Shown: positions 23,266 through 31,822 of the stretch, piece by piece | Layout: each line of letters opens with the position of its first letter | Position numbering within the stretch: the first letter of the stretch is position 1 | Assembly (NCBI RefSeq): GCF_004784465.1 | Contig: NZ_SRRU01000006.1 | Span: 310,001 to 374,000 of the forward strand | Length of the DNA stretch: 64,000 bases | Direction of reading: 5' to 3' | Source: Streptomyces griseoluteus | Lineage (GTDB): Bacteria > Actinomycetota > Actinomycetes > Streptomycetales > Streptomycetaceae | Made by a program: the position numbers and the translations under genes | Notes under the pieces: model-generated | What the model was told of the DNA's origin: nothing | The model's database searches: none | What the model saw: only the letters and a program-made list of their open reading frames with translations

Positions 23266-24345
23266 CGCGACACCGTTGGTGACGCCGGAGCCGGACGGCA
23301 GCACCGGCCCGGCGAGCCGCAGCTCCGGCAGGGCGCGCAGCACCTCCTCGTGGAGGACGCGCAGTTGCAGCCGGGCGAAGTCGGCGCCCAGACACAGGTG
23401 CGGACCCGCGCCGAGGGAGAGGTGCGGGTTGGGCGTGCGGGCGAGGTCCAGGCGGTCGGGGGTGCTGAAGACCTTGGCGTCGCCGTTGGCGGCAGCGAGG
23501 GAGACGATGACCCGGTCACCGCGCCGGAAGCGGTGGCCGGCGAGGTCGGTGTCCGTGGCGGCGGTGCGGCGGAGGCTGAGCAGGGGCGGGTGCAGGCGGA
23601 GCAACTCCTCGATCGCGGGCCCGAGTTCCGCTGTTCCTTCGCGCAGCGCCCGGTACGCCTCGGGGTGCTGTGCCAGCATCGCGAGTCCGCCCGCCGCCGC
23701 GTCGCGCATGGGGGCGAGGCCGGTGGTCAGGAGGAGGGGGACGAGCATGTCCAGCTCGTCGGAGCTGAGCCGGGCGTTGTGGGCCAGCACCGTGGTGAGG
23801 TCGTCGTCCGGATAGCGGCGGCGGTGGACGACGAGCCGGCGGGCGTAGCCGGTCGTGTCCTCCAGCGCGTGCGGCCCGGTCCAGCCGGGCAGACGGCGCC
23901 GGTCGGCGTGCGGGACGCCGAGCAGGTCGGCCAGGTTGAGCGCGGTGTACGGGTCGGACACGGCGGTGGCGAGGTCGAGGACGCCGTCGGTGGCGCGAGC
24001 CGTGTCCAGTGCGCGGGTGAGCAGGGTGCGGGCGCGCTCGCGGGCGGTCGCTGTGAAGCGTTCGACGCGCTCGGGGGTGAGGGCGTCGGCCGTGTGGTCT
24101 CTGAGGCGGGTGTGCTGGGGCGGGTCCTGGCGGGACAGCAGCCGTCCCAGGAGCGCGGGTTCGCCGGGCCCGGGGAGGGAGGAGTACGTCACCGGGTCCT
24201 GGAGTACGCGGAGGGCATCGGCGTGCCGGGTCACCGCCCAGAAGCCGGGGCCGGGCGGCCGGTCCGCCGTGCCGGGCTCGTCCTGCCAGGACACCGGGGC
24301 GGGCGCGTGCGGTAATCGGTGCCGGGGAGGCGGGGAGGGGATCAT
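23242..24345 (-). CDS. Cytochrome P450, atypical I helix
   Basis: The protein has 367 residues from ATG 24345 and is short for a bacterial P450 (about 400). The ExxR pair lies in AIEELLRLHPP (Glu247, Arg250). The heme-binding loop is LSLGAGPHLCLGADFA with Cys318 as thiolate ligand. The usual I-helix AGxD/ETT motif is replaced by LLLTTGLAPMRDA, so the acid-alcohol pair that normally delivers protons for oxygen activation is missing. Such enzymes may use substrate-assisted chemistry, peroxide, or a non-monooxygenase reaction; that is inference. No ferredoxin gene is adjacent. It is divergent from the geosmin synthase gene and convergently overlaps the DUF89 gene. Confidence 0.85.
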   Translation of the reverse strand: MIPSPPPRHRLPHAPAPVSWQDEPGTADRPPGPGFWAVTRHADALRVLQDPVTYSSLPGPGEPALLGRLLSRQDPPQHTRLRDHTADALTPERVERFTATARERARTLLTRALDTARATDGVLDLATAVSDPYTALNLADLLGVPHADRRRLPGWTGPHALEDTTGYARRLVVHRRRYPDDDLTTVLAHNARLSSDELDMLVPLLLTTGLAPMRDAAAGGLAMLAQHPEAYRALREGTAELGPAIEELLRLHPPLLSLRRTAATDTDLAGHRFRRGDRVIVSLAAANGDAKVFSTPDRLDLARTPNPHLSLGAGPHLCLGADFARLQLRVLHEEVLRALPELRLAGPVLPSGSGVTNGVASLPVRAG

Positions 24346-24452
24346 GGCCCATACCGTGGCCCCGGCCCGGGGGACGGACAAGGGGAGTGACGGCCTCCGG
24401 TGCCGGGCTGTCCGGATGTCGTCGGCAGGGCCGGAAACGGGCCACGGGCAGG

Positions 24453-24481
24453 GGTGTGGCTGTGACGGTCAACGCCACACC
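24453..24481. promoter_or_regulatory. Inverted repeat between P450 and geoA
   Basis: GGTGTGGC (24453-24460) and GCCACACC (24474-24481) form a perfect 8-bp inverted repeat with a 13-base gap, 100 bases upstream of geoA in the 235-base divergent region. It is a candidate operator for one or both genes; no known binding protein is suggested. Confidence 0.4.
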
Positions 24482-24580
24482 GGGCGGTGCGAGTTCCCGG
24501 GTTCGGCACTGGTTCACGCGATGGTGTGATCATCCCAGTCGTGGCGGATGGCCCATTTGCCCGGCGGGTAGCCCCCCGCC

Positions 24581-26740
24581 ATGACGCAGCCGTTCGAACT
24601 CCCGCACTTCTACATGCCGTATCCCGCGCGGCTCAATCCGCATCTGGACGAAGCCCGTGCCCACTCCACCGGGTGGGCGCGCGAGATGGGCATGCTGGAG
24701 GGCTCCGGGATCTGGGACCAGGCCGACCTGGAGGCACATGACTACGGCCTGCTGTGCGCCTACACCCACCCCGACTGCGACGGACCCGCGCTCTCGCTGA
24801 TCACCGACTGGTACGTGTGGGTGTTCTTCTTCGACGACCACTTCCTCGACATGTTCAAGCGCACTCCGGACCGCGCGGCCGGCAAGGCCCACCTGGACCG
24901 GCTCCCGCTGTTCATGCCGCTCGACCCCGCCACCCCCGTCCCCGACCCGACGAACCCGGTCGAGGCGGGCCTGGCCGACCTCTGGGCGCGCACGGTTCCG
25001 GCGATGTCCGCGGGCTGGCGCCGCCGCTTCGCCGTGGCGACCGAGCATCTGCTCAACGAGTCGATGTGGGAGCTGTCCAACATCAACGAGGGCCGGATCG
25101 CCAACCCGGTGGAGTACATCGAGATGCGCCGCAAGGTGGGCGGCGCCCCCTGGTCGGCGGGACTCGTGGAGTACGCGACCGCCGAGGTGCCCGCCCCGGT
25201 CGCGGAGTCCCGGCCGCTCCGGGTGCTGATGGAGACCTTCTCCGACGCCGTCCACCTGCGCAACGACCTGTTCTCCTACCAGCGGGAGGTGGAGGAGGAG
25301 GGCGAGAACAGCAACGGCGTGCTGGTGCTGGAGCGGTTCTTCGGCTGCTCCGCCCAGCAGGCCGCCGAGACCGTCAACGACGTGCTCACCTCACGGCTGC
25401 ACCAGTTCGAGCACACCGCGCTCACCGAGGTGCCCGCCGTGGCGCTGGAGAACGGGCTGCGGCCCGACGAGGTCGCGGCGGTGGCCGCGTACACCAAGGG
25501 GCTGCAGGACTGGCAGTCCGGCGGCCACGAGTGGCATCTGCGCTCCAGCCGCTACATGAACCGGGGCGCCCGCTCCGAGACGCCCTGGCGGGTGCCGAGC
25601 GGCCCCGGCACCTCCGCGGCCGACGTCCGCGCCCTGCTGGCCTCGGCGGGCGCCGAACGCCTGCGCGCGTACACGCACGTCCCGTACCAGAAGGTCGGGC
25701 CGTCGCTGCTGCCCGAATTCCACATGCCGTTCCCGCTGGAGCTGAGCCCGCACGTCGACGCCTCCCGGCAGCACCTCGTCACGTGGTGCCACACCATGGG
25801 CATCCTGAGCGAGGGCGTCTGGGACGAGGACAAGCTCGCCGCGTACGACCTCGCCCTGTGCTCCGCCGGACTCGATCCCGACGCCACGCCCGAGGCGCTC
25901 GACCTGAGCGCGCAGTGGCTCGCCTGGGGGACGTACGGCGACGACTACTACCCGCTGGTGTACGGCCACCGCCGCGACCTGGCCGCCGCCCGGCTGACCA
26001 CGGCCCGGCTGTCGCTGTGCATGCCGGTCGACGGTGAACCGGGGCTCGTCCCGGCCAACGCCATGGAGCGCGGGCTCGTCGACCTGTGGACGCGGACCAC
26101 CGCTCCGATGAGCGTCGAGCAGCGGCACACCCTGAAGGCCGCCGTCGACGTGATGACCGAGAGCTGGGTGTGGGAGCTGTCCAACCACCTCCAGCACCGC
26201 GTCCCCGACCCCGTCGACTACCTGGAGATGCGCCGCGCCACCTTCGGCTCCGACCTCACCCTGAGCATGTGCCGGATGGGCCAGGGCCCGGCCGTCCCGC
26301 CCGAGGTGTACCGCACCGGGCCGGTGCGCTCCCTGGAGAACGCCGCCATCGACTACGCCTGCCTGCTCAACGACGTCTTCTCGTACCAGAAGGAGATCGA
26401 GTACGAGGGCGAGATCCACAACGCGATCCTCGTGGTGCAGAACTTCTTCGGCATCGGCTACCCGGCCGCGCTCGCCGTCGTCCACGACCTGATGACCCAG
26501 CGCATGCGGCAGTTCGAGCATGTGGTCGCGCACGAACTGCCCGTGCTCTACGACGACTTCCAGCTCTCCGAGGAGGCGCGGGCGGCGATGGACCACTATG
26601 TCCTCGACCTCCAGAACTGGCTCGCGGGCATCCTCAACTGGCATCGGGAGGTCGACCGTTACAAGGCCGAGTGGCTGGGCGGCCGGGCCCACGGTTTCGT
26701 ACCCGGCCAGGCACCGCGGCGGCTCCAGCTGACCGGCTGA
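24581..26740 (+). CDS. geoA: Bifunctional germacradienol/geosmin synthase
   Basis: This 719-residue two-domain terpene synthase turns farnesyl diphosphate into germacradienol (N-terminal domain) and then geosmin (C-terminal domain), the earthy odour of soil. In the N domain the Mg2+ motif DDHFLD is at 85-90 and the NSE motif is N228-D-L-F-S232-Y-Q-R-E236. The C domain has the variant DDYYPLVYG and the NSE-type NDVFSYQKE. Both domains begin with the family-typical LPHFYMPYPARLNPH / LPEFHMPFPLELSPH. Length matches characterised enzymes. The ATG has no clear ribosome site; TAGCCC lies 6 bases before it, so the transcript could be leaderless. A hairpin terminator follows. Confidence 0.97.
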   Translation: MTQPFELPHFYMPYPARLNPHLDEARAHSTGWAREMGMLEGSGIWDQADLEAHDYGLLCAYTHPDCDGPALSLITDWYVWVFFFDDHFLDMFKRTPDRAAGKAHLDRLPLFMPLDPATPVPDPTNPVEAGLADLWARTVPAMSAGWRRRFAVATEHLLNESMWELSNINEGRIANPVEYIEMRRKVGGAPWSAGLVEYATAEVPAPVAESRPLRVLMETFSDAVHLRNDLFSYQREVEEEGENSNGVLVLERFFGCSAQQAAETVNDVLTSRLHQFEHTALTEVPAVALENGLRPDEVAAVAAYTKGLQDWQSGGHEWHLRSSRYMNRGARSETPWRVPSGPGTSAADVRALLASAGAERLRAYTHVPYQKVGPSLLPEFHMPFPLELSPHVDASRQHLVTWCHTMGILSEGVWDEDKLAAYDLALCSAGLDPDATPEALDLSAQWLAWGTYGDDYYPLVYGHRRDLAAARLTTARLSLCMPVDGEPGLVPANAMERGLVDLWTRTTAPMSVEQRHTLKAAVDVMTESWVWELSNHLQHRVPDPVDYLEMRRATFGSDLTLSMCRMGQGPAVPPEVYRTGPVRSLENAAIDYACLLNDVFSYQKEIEYEGEIHNAILVVQNFFGIGYPAALAVVHDLMTQRMRQFEHVVAHELPVLYDDFQLSEEARAAMDHYVLDLQNWLAGILNWHREVDRYKAEWLGGRAHGFVPGQAPRRLQLTG

Positions 26741-26758
26741 CGGCGCCCCCGCGCCCCC

Positions 26759-26786
26759 GGCGGCCACCGCGAACCCGGTGGTCGCC
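26759..26786 (+). terminator. Terminator of geoA
   Basis: An 11-bp stem ggcggccaccg/cggtggtcgcc (one G-U pair) with loop cgaacc lies 18 bases after the geoA stop. Confidence 0.75.
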
Positions 26787-26848
26787 GTATGCCCCGCGCG
26801 TCATGATGGCCGTACGCCCCGCCGCCACGACCACACCCGGAGGCCCGG

Positions 26849-27973
26849 ATGACCGGCAGTACGCCCGCGATCTTCACCGCCGAGGACTACCGCGCCCGTA
26901 TGGCGCGCGCGACCGGCGCCGCCGCCGAGGCGGGGCTCGGGGGGCTGCTCGTGGCGCCGGGACCGGACCTGGTCTGGCTCACGGGGTACGCGCCCCCTGT
27001 CACCGAGCGGCTCACGATGCTGGTCCTCGTGCCGGGCCGTGAACCCGTGCTCGTGGTCCCCGCACTGGAGGCCCCCGACGCCGAGCGGGCCGCGGGCGCC
27101 CCCGCGCTCACCCTGCTGAAGTGGACCGACGGCGAGGACCCGCACTCCCTGACCGCCGAGCTGCTCGACCCCAAGGGCGGCGTCGGCGTCAGCGACAACG
27201 CGTGGGCGCTGCATCTGCTGGCCCTCCAGCGGGCCCTGCCGGACCTCAGGTGCAGCGCGCTCACCGACGCGCTGCCCATGCTGCGGGCCGTCAAGGACGC
27301 GGCCGAGCTGGAGCTGCTGGCCGCCGCCGGGGCGGCGGCCGACGCCGCCTTCGAGGAGATCAGAAAGCTGCCCTTCGCCGGGCGCCGCGAGGACGAGGTG
27401 GGGCGCGACCTCGCCGGCCTGCTGCGCCGCTTCGGCCACTCCCAGGTGGACTTCACCATCGTCGGCTCCGGCCCCAACGGGGCCAACCCGCACCACGAGG
27501 TCGGGGAGCGGGTCATCCAGCGGGGCGACATGGTCGTCCTCGACTTCGGCGGGCTGAAGGACGGCTACGGCTCCGACACCACCCGCACGGTCCACGTGGG
27601 CGAGCCGACCGAGGAGGAGCGCCGGGTGCACGACGTGGTGCGGGCCGCGCAGGAGGCCGGGTTCCGGGCCGTCCGCCCGGGCGCCACCTGCCAGGACGTC
27701 GACCGTGCCGCCCGCGCGGTGATCGAGGACGCGGGCTACGGGCCGTACTTCATCCACCGCACCGGGCACGGCATCGGCGTCACCACGCACGAGCCGCCGT
27801 ACATGATCGAGGGCGAGGAGCAGCCGCTCGTGCCCGGCATGTGCTTCTCGGTCGAGCCCGGCATCTACCTGCCCGGCCGGTTCGGGGTCCGGATCGAGGA
27901 CATCGTGACGGTGACGGAGGAGGGCGGACGCCGCCTGAACAACACCACCCGTGAGATGGTCGTGGTGGACTGA
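26849..27973 (+). CDS. Xaa-Pro aminopeptidase-like M24 metallopeptidase
   Basis: The protein has 374 residues with a creatinase-type N-terminal domain and an M24 pita-bread domain. The dinuclear metal ligands are visible in order: VVLDFGG (Asp), YGSDTTRTV (Asp), HRTGHGIGVTTHEPP (His), FSVEPGIYLP (Glu) and RIEDIVTVTEEG (Glu). The enzyme should remove N-terminal residues from Xaa-Pro peptides in the cytoplasm. GGAGG precedes the ATG. A phosphotransferase gene follows 55 bases downstream and may be co-transcribed. Confidence 0.93.
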   Translation: MTGSTPAIFTAEDYRARMARATGAAAEAGLGGLLVAPGPDLVWLTGYAPPVTERLTMLVLVPGREPVLVVPALEAPDAERAAGAPALTLLKWTDGEDPHSLTAELLDPKGGVGVSDNAWALHLLALQRALPDLRCSALTDALPMLRAVKDAAELELLAAAGAAADAAFEEIRKLPFAGRREDEVGRDLAGLLRRFGHSQVDFTIVGSGPNGANPHHEVGERVIQRGDMVVLDFGGLKDGYGSDTTRTVHVGEPTEEERRVHDVVRAAQEAGFRAVRPGATCQDVDRAARAVIEDAGYGPYFIHRTGHGIGVTTHEPPYMIEGEEQPLVPGMCFSVEPGIYLPGRFGVRIEDIVTVTEEGGRRLNNTTREMVVVD

Positions 27974-28028
27974 CCAGACCCAGGCAGCCACCTCCGCGAC
28001 GACCTTCCGGAACGGCGAGACACGACCC

Positions 28029-28940
28029 ATGACCCGGCCACCGACCCCCACCCCGGACACCGTGCGCGCACTGGTCCGCTCGCTGCTCAGGAGCGGTACG
28101 GCCCAGGGGCCGGAGGTACGGCCCGTCGCGCCGGAGCACCCGTACACCTGGTGGGTCGGGACCCGGTACGTGCTGCGGCTCGCGCCCGACCGGGAGGCGT
28201 CCGTCCGGCTGCGGCGGGAGACGCGGCTCAGGGACCTGGTGCGGCCGCATGTGCCCGTCGTCGTCCCGTCCGGGGTGGCGCACGGCGACTGGACGCCCGG
28301 CCTCGCCTGCACGCTCGACGCCCGGCTGCCGGGCGACTACGGCGGCGGGCACGAGGTGTCCGCGCTCGGGGAGGCCGACCTCGCTGGGCTGTTCACCGGG
28401 CTGCGGGCGGTCCCGGTGCGGCAGGCCGAGACGCTCGGGGTGCCGCGCGTGGCCCCGCGGTCGCTGGGAGCGCTGCGCCGTATCGCCGCCCACGCGGCCG
28501 AACGGCTCGCCGCCGCCGACGAGTTCGACGCGGGGCGGCTGCGCCAGCTCACGCCGTCCGGGGCCGCGCAGCTGGCCGCCCAGGCCGGCCCGGCCGTGCT
28601 CACCCACCACCGGCTCACCGAGGAGCACGTGCTGATCAGCGCCGACGGACGGGTCCGCGCGGTCCTCGACTGGACCGGCGCGGCCCTGGGGGACCCCGCC
28701 GAGGACATCGCCGCCCTCGCCACCTCCGTCGGCGCCCCCGCCGCCGTCCGCGCCGCCACGCTCGCCGGGTACGGTGCCCGGCCCTGCCTGCGCGGCCTAT
28801 GGCTAGCCCGCTGCGACACGGTGATCGCCCTGTCGGAGCACCTGGACACCCCGGCGGCGGGTCCCCTGCACGCGGCGCTGCTCCGGGCGTGGGAGCCGAT
28901 CATGCTGGAGCGGGTCACGGAGCTGAAGGAGGACGAGTAG
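28029..28940 (+). CDS. Aminoglycoside-phosphotransferase-like kinase
   Basis: The protein has 303 residues with the APH/choline-kinase fold. The catalytic-loop region is read as LTHHRLTEEHVLIS, where the usual HGDLxxxN becomes HHRLTEEHV. The metal Asp lies in VRAVLDWTGAALGDPAEDIAAL. The Asp of the HGD motif appears to be lost, so catalysis may be altered or the protein may act otherwise; the DW-GDP half is intact. The substrate is unknown and a resistance role should not be assumed. The ATG at 28029 is chosen because the upstream frame overlaps the M24 gene. Confidence 0.75.
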   Translation: MTRPPTPTPDTVRALVRSLLRSGTAQGPEVRPVAPEHPYTWWVGTRYVLRLAPDREASVRLRRETRLRDLVRPHVPVVVPSGVAHGDWTPGLACTLDARLPGDYGGGHEVSALGEADLAGLFTGLRAVPVRQAETLGVPRVAPRSLGALRRIAAHAAERLAAADEFDAGRLRQLTPSGAAQLAAQAGPAVLTHHRLTEEHVLISADGRVRAVLDWTGAALGDPAEDIAALATSVGAPAAVRAATLAGYGARPCLRGLWLARCDTVIALSEHLDTPAAGPLHAALLRAWEPIMLERVTELKEDE

Positions 28941-29020
28941 GGGTGTCGGCGGGGCTCCGGCGCGCGGCGAGCGTCCCCCTGCCGGGCGCCCGCTGCCCCG
29001 CCCCCACCGCCGGCGGCAGC

Positions 29021-30769
29021 CTACGGCTGTGACAGCACCACGCAGGACTCGCGCCGTACCTGAAGCATCCCGTCCGGGCCCGGCGGCTCCACCGTCTCGT
29101 CCCACGCGGCCAGGATCTCCAGCTGGCCCGTGCCCAGGGGGATGCCGGCCGGCTCCTTGCCGAGGTTGACCGCGACGCGGATGTCGCCCCGGCGGAATGC
29201 CAGCCAGCGGGCGGACTCGTCGTAGGCGACCTTGGTGTCCGCGAGGTCGGGCACGGTGAGGTCGGGGCGGTCGTGGCGGAGGGCGATGAGGCGGCGGTAC
29301 CAGGCGAGGACGCGGGCGTGGGGATCGCGCTCCGGCTCGGACCAGTCCAGGCAGGAGCGGTCACGGGTGGCGGGGTCCTGGGGGTCGGGCACGTCCTCCT
29401 CGGCCCAGCCGTGGGACGCGAACTCCCGCCGCCTGCCCCGCCGAACGGCCTCGGCCAGCTCGGGGTCGGTGTGGTCGGTGAAGTACTGCCAGGGGGTGCC
29501 GGCCGCCCACTCCTCGCCCATGAACAGCATCGGGGTGAGCGGCGAGGTCAGGGTGAGCGTGGCCGCGCAGGCCAGCAGGCCGGGGGAGAGGGTGGCGGCG
29601 AGACGGTCGCCCTGGGCGCGGTTGCCGACCTGGTCGTGGGTCTGGCTGTACCCCAGCAGCCGGTGCCCGCTCAGCCGGGCCCGGTCCAGCGGGCGGCCGT
29701 GGGCCCGGCCCCGGAAGCTGGAGTAGGTGCCGTCGTGGAAGTAGCCGCCGGTCAGGGTCTTGGCCAGCGCGGCGAGCGGGGCGCGGGCGAAGTCGGCGTA
29801 GTAGCCCTGGGACTCGCCGGTCAGGGCGGTGTGCAGGGCGTGGTGGAAGTCGTCGTTCCACTGGGCGTGCAGGCCGAGACCGTGCTCGGTGCGCGGGGTG
29901 ATCATCCGAGGGTCGTTGAGATCGGACTCCGCGATCAGGAACAGCGGGCGGCCCACCTCCTCGCCGAGGGCGTCGACCGACTCCGACAACTCCTCCAGGA
30001 AGTGCCGGGCGCGGTCGTCGTGCAGGGCGTGCACGGCGTCCAGACGGAGCCCGTCGAGGCGGTAGTCCCGCAGCCAGGCCAGGGCGCTGTCCCGGAAGTA
30101 GGCACGCACCTCGTCCGAGCCGGGCGCGTCCAGGTTCACGGCGGCACCCCACGGCGTCTGGTGCGTCTGCGTGAAGTACGGCCCGAACGCCGGGAGTTGG
30201 TTGCCGGACGGGCCGAGGTGGTTGTGGACCACGTCCAGCACCACACCGAGGCCCAGTGCGTGCGCCCGGTCCACGAACCGCTTCAGCGCCTCCGGCCCGC
30301 CGTACGGCTCGTGCACCGCCCACGGCGCCACCCCGTCGTACCCCCAGCCGTGCCGGCCGGGGAAGGAGGACAGCGGCATCAACTCGACGTGGGTGATGCC
30401 CAGCTCCTTCAGATGGCCGAGGCGCTCGGCGGCCGCGTCCAGCGTGCCCTCGGGGGTGTACGTGCCCACGTGCAGCTCGTACAGCACCGCGCCCGGCAGC
30501 CCGCGCCCCGGCCAGTCGGCGCGCCACGCGTACCGGTCCTGATCGACGACCGCGCTCAGCCCGTCCGGGCCGTCCGGCAGGCGGCGCGAGCGCGGGTCGG
30601 GCAGGACGGGGCCGTCGTCCAGCGCGAAGCCGTACCGCGCGCCGTCCGCCGCGTCCGCCTCCACCGTCCACCAGCCCGTCCGCTGCGGATCGGGTTCCAT
30701 CGCCCGCGTGGCGCCCTCGCACTGGAGCGCGACCCGGTCTGCCTGTGGTGCCCACACCTCGAACTTCAC
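29021..30769 (-). CDS. treZ: Malto-oligosyltrehalose trehalohydrolase TreZ
   Basis: This 582-residue GH13 enzyme releases trehalose from maltooligosyl trehalose made by TreY. An N-terminal carbohydrate-binding module (MKFEVWAPQADRVALQ) precedes the barrel. Catalytic regions are VVLDVVHNHLG, DGLRLDAVHALHD (nucleophile Asp), FLIAESDLNDP (acid/base Glu) and YSQTHDQVGNR (transition-state Asp). The GTG start is preceded by GAAGGGG. treY and glgX lie on the same strand, but treZ is separated from treY by an oppositely oriented FHA gene and a pseudogene. It must therefore have its own promoter or termination arrangement. Confidence 0.95.
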   Translation of the reverse strand: MKFEVWAPQADRVALQCEGATRAMEPDPQRTGWWTVEADAADGARYGFALDDGPVLPDPRSRRLPDGPDGLSAVVDQDRYAWRADWPGRGLPGAVLYELHVGTYTPEGTLDAAAERLGHLKELGITHVELMPLSSFPGRHGWGYDGVAPWAVHEPYGGPEALKRFVDRAHALGLGVVLDVVHNHLGPSGNQLPAFGPYFTQTHQTPWGAAVNLDAPGSDEVRAYFRDSALAWLRDYRLDGLRLDAVHALHDDRARHFLEELSESVDALGEEVGRPLFLIAESDLNDPRMITPRTEHGLGLHAQWNDDFHHALHTALTGESQGYYADFARAPLAALAKTLTGGYFHDGTYSSFRGRAHGRPLDRARLSGHRLLGYSQTHDQVGNRAQGDRLAATLSPGLLACAATLTLTSPLTPMLFMGEEWAAGTPWQYFTDHTDPELAEAVRRGRRREFASHGWAEEDVPDPQDPATRDRSCLDWSEPERDPHARVLAWYRRLIALRHDRPDLTVPDLADTKVAYDESARWLAFRRGDIRVAVNLGKEPAGIPLGTGQLEILAAWDETVEPPGPDGMLQVRRESCVVLSQP

Positions 30770-30942
30770 GGACGGTTCCCCTTCGTCTGCTCACCGTGAT
30801 GCAGTCGGTCCATCGTGCCGCGAATTCGATCAATCCGCTTTCGAATCGGGGCTTTCCGCCCGGGTGTCGCGGAAGTGGGCCGCGGCGGGCGCCGGTTGCC
30901 TCGTCTGGACACCTCGGGGTGCGCTGCCCGACAATCACGAGC

Positions 30943-31494
30943 GTGACGTCGTCCTTCGAATTCCCCGTGTATCCCGTACGGGTCTCCGACGCGGAACGCG
31001 ACAAGGCGCTGCGGGTACTGCGGGACGGCGTCGCCCTGGGCAAGCTGTCGCACGACACGTTCGTGCACCGCATGGAGCTGGCCCTCGCCGCGCGCAGCCC
31101 CCGCGAACTCGCCGTGCTCACCGCCGACCTCAAGGACGGCAACCGGCTGAGCCGCGCCCTGTTCGGCACCGTGGAGGCCGTGTCGGGCTTCGGCGTCCGG
31201 CTGAGCCGGGCCTGGCGCGCCGAGCGACTGCCCAAGCTGCTGCTGCCCCACCCCACGCACGGCCACCCGCTGCGCATCGGCCGCGACCCGGCCAGCGGGC
31301 TCCGGCTCAACCACGACACGGTGTCCCGTGTGCACGCCGAACTCCGGTACCAGGGCGGCATGTGGGTGCTGCGGGACCTCGGCTCGACCAACGGGACCAC
31401 GGTGAACGGGCGCCGGGTGCTGGGTGCCGTGGCGGTGCGCGAGGGAGACCTCGTCGGCTTCGGCACGGTCTCCTACCGGCTCGCGGCGGACTGA
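30943..31494 (+). CDS. DUF1707 and FHA domain protein
   Basis: The protein has 183 residues. The N-terminal DUF1707 module (RVSDAERDKALRVLRDGVAL and the following helix pair, to about residue 60) is joined to a C-terminal FHA domain. The FHA phosphothreonine-binding marks are LRIGRDP, VSRVHAEL and LGSTNGTTVNG. FHA domains read Ser/Thr-kinase signals, which are abundant in actinomycetes. The GTG at 30943 follows GACAAT by 7 bases with no ribosome site, so a leaderless transcript is possible. It sits alone between divergent treZ and a downstream pseudogene. No kinase gene is adjacent. Confidence 0.85.
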   Translation: MTSSFEFPVYPVRVSDAERDKALRVLRDGVALGKLSHDTFVHRMELALAARSPRELAVLTADLKDGNRLSRALFGTVEAVSGFGVRLSRAWRAERLPKLLLPHPTHGHPLRIGRDPASGLRLNHDTVSRVHAELRYQGGMWVLRDLGSTNGTTVNGRRVLGAVAVREGDLVGFGTVSYRLAAD

Positions 31495-31512
31495 CACGCC
31501 GGGACCGAACTG

Positions 31513-31766
31513 GTGGACCTCTGTCCGGCGTCACGGCTGCCGTTCGGGGTCCGAAGGCCGCCGAGGCATGCGCCGAACCGACCGCCATCGATGGCGACCT
31601 CGGCCGCCCGGGGGACAGCGACACCCTGTGCCCGCTGAGCTGCGCACCGGTCAGCGCAAGCGCCCACGGCCGCTGGAACGGCCGGCGGACCGATCACGAG
31701 CGGACGTACGGCAACGCGTGCGAGCCGCGTGCCGCGACGGGTGACGTGTTCGCCCTGGAGGGCTGA
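31513..31766 (+). pseudogene. Remnant of a subtilisin inhibitor (SSI, I16 family), frameshifted and 5'-truncated
   Basis: Two short frames together reproduce the C-terminal two thirds of a Streptomyces subtilisin inhibitor. The first (31513-31568, same frame as the FHA gene but after its stop) gives VDLCPASRL. The second (31569-31766, shifted) gives ACAEPTAIDGDL (Cys from 31569 on), LCPLSCAPV, GRWNGRRTDHERTYGNACEP and ends DVFALEG-stop. Recalled SSI sequence has the same order: cysteine pair spaced by 14 residues, GGDL, C-P-M at the reactive site (here C-P-L, so Leu at P1), GVWQGKR, ERVFSNECE, VFAF. The signal peptide and about 30 mature residues are missing. Third positions remain G/C-rich, so decay is probably recent. 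Homology is from memory, not a search. Confidence 0.65.
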
Positions 31767-31772
31767 CGACAA

Positions 31773-31814
31773 GGCCGGGTGGCGCCCCCCCCCACGTCCT
31801 TCTGCCACCCGGCC
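31773..31814 (-). terminator. Terminator of treY
   Basis: A perfect 11-bp stem ggccgggtggc (31773-31783) with gccacccggcc (31804-31814) lies 8 bases beyond the treY stop. The 20-base loop contains a run of nine C residues. Confidence 0.75.
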
Positions 31815-31822
31815 GGCCTCGC

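Noticed and set aside
21394..26740. cprB, DUF89, P450 and geoA as one biosynthetic gene cluster
   Set aside because: The genes are in mixed orientation with convergent overlaps, and geosmin needs no further local enzyme. The synteny looks like conserved core genome. Only the P450-geoA divergence is kept as a point of interest.
31785..31793. Run of nine C residues as a phase-variable tract
   Set aside because: It lies in the loop of the treY terminator, outside any coding region, so slippage would not alter a protein.
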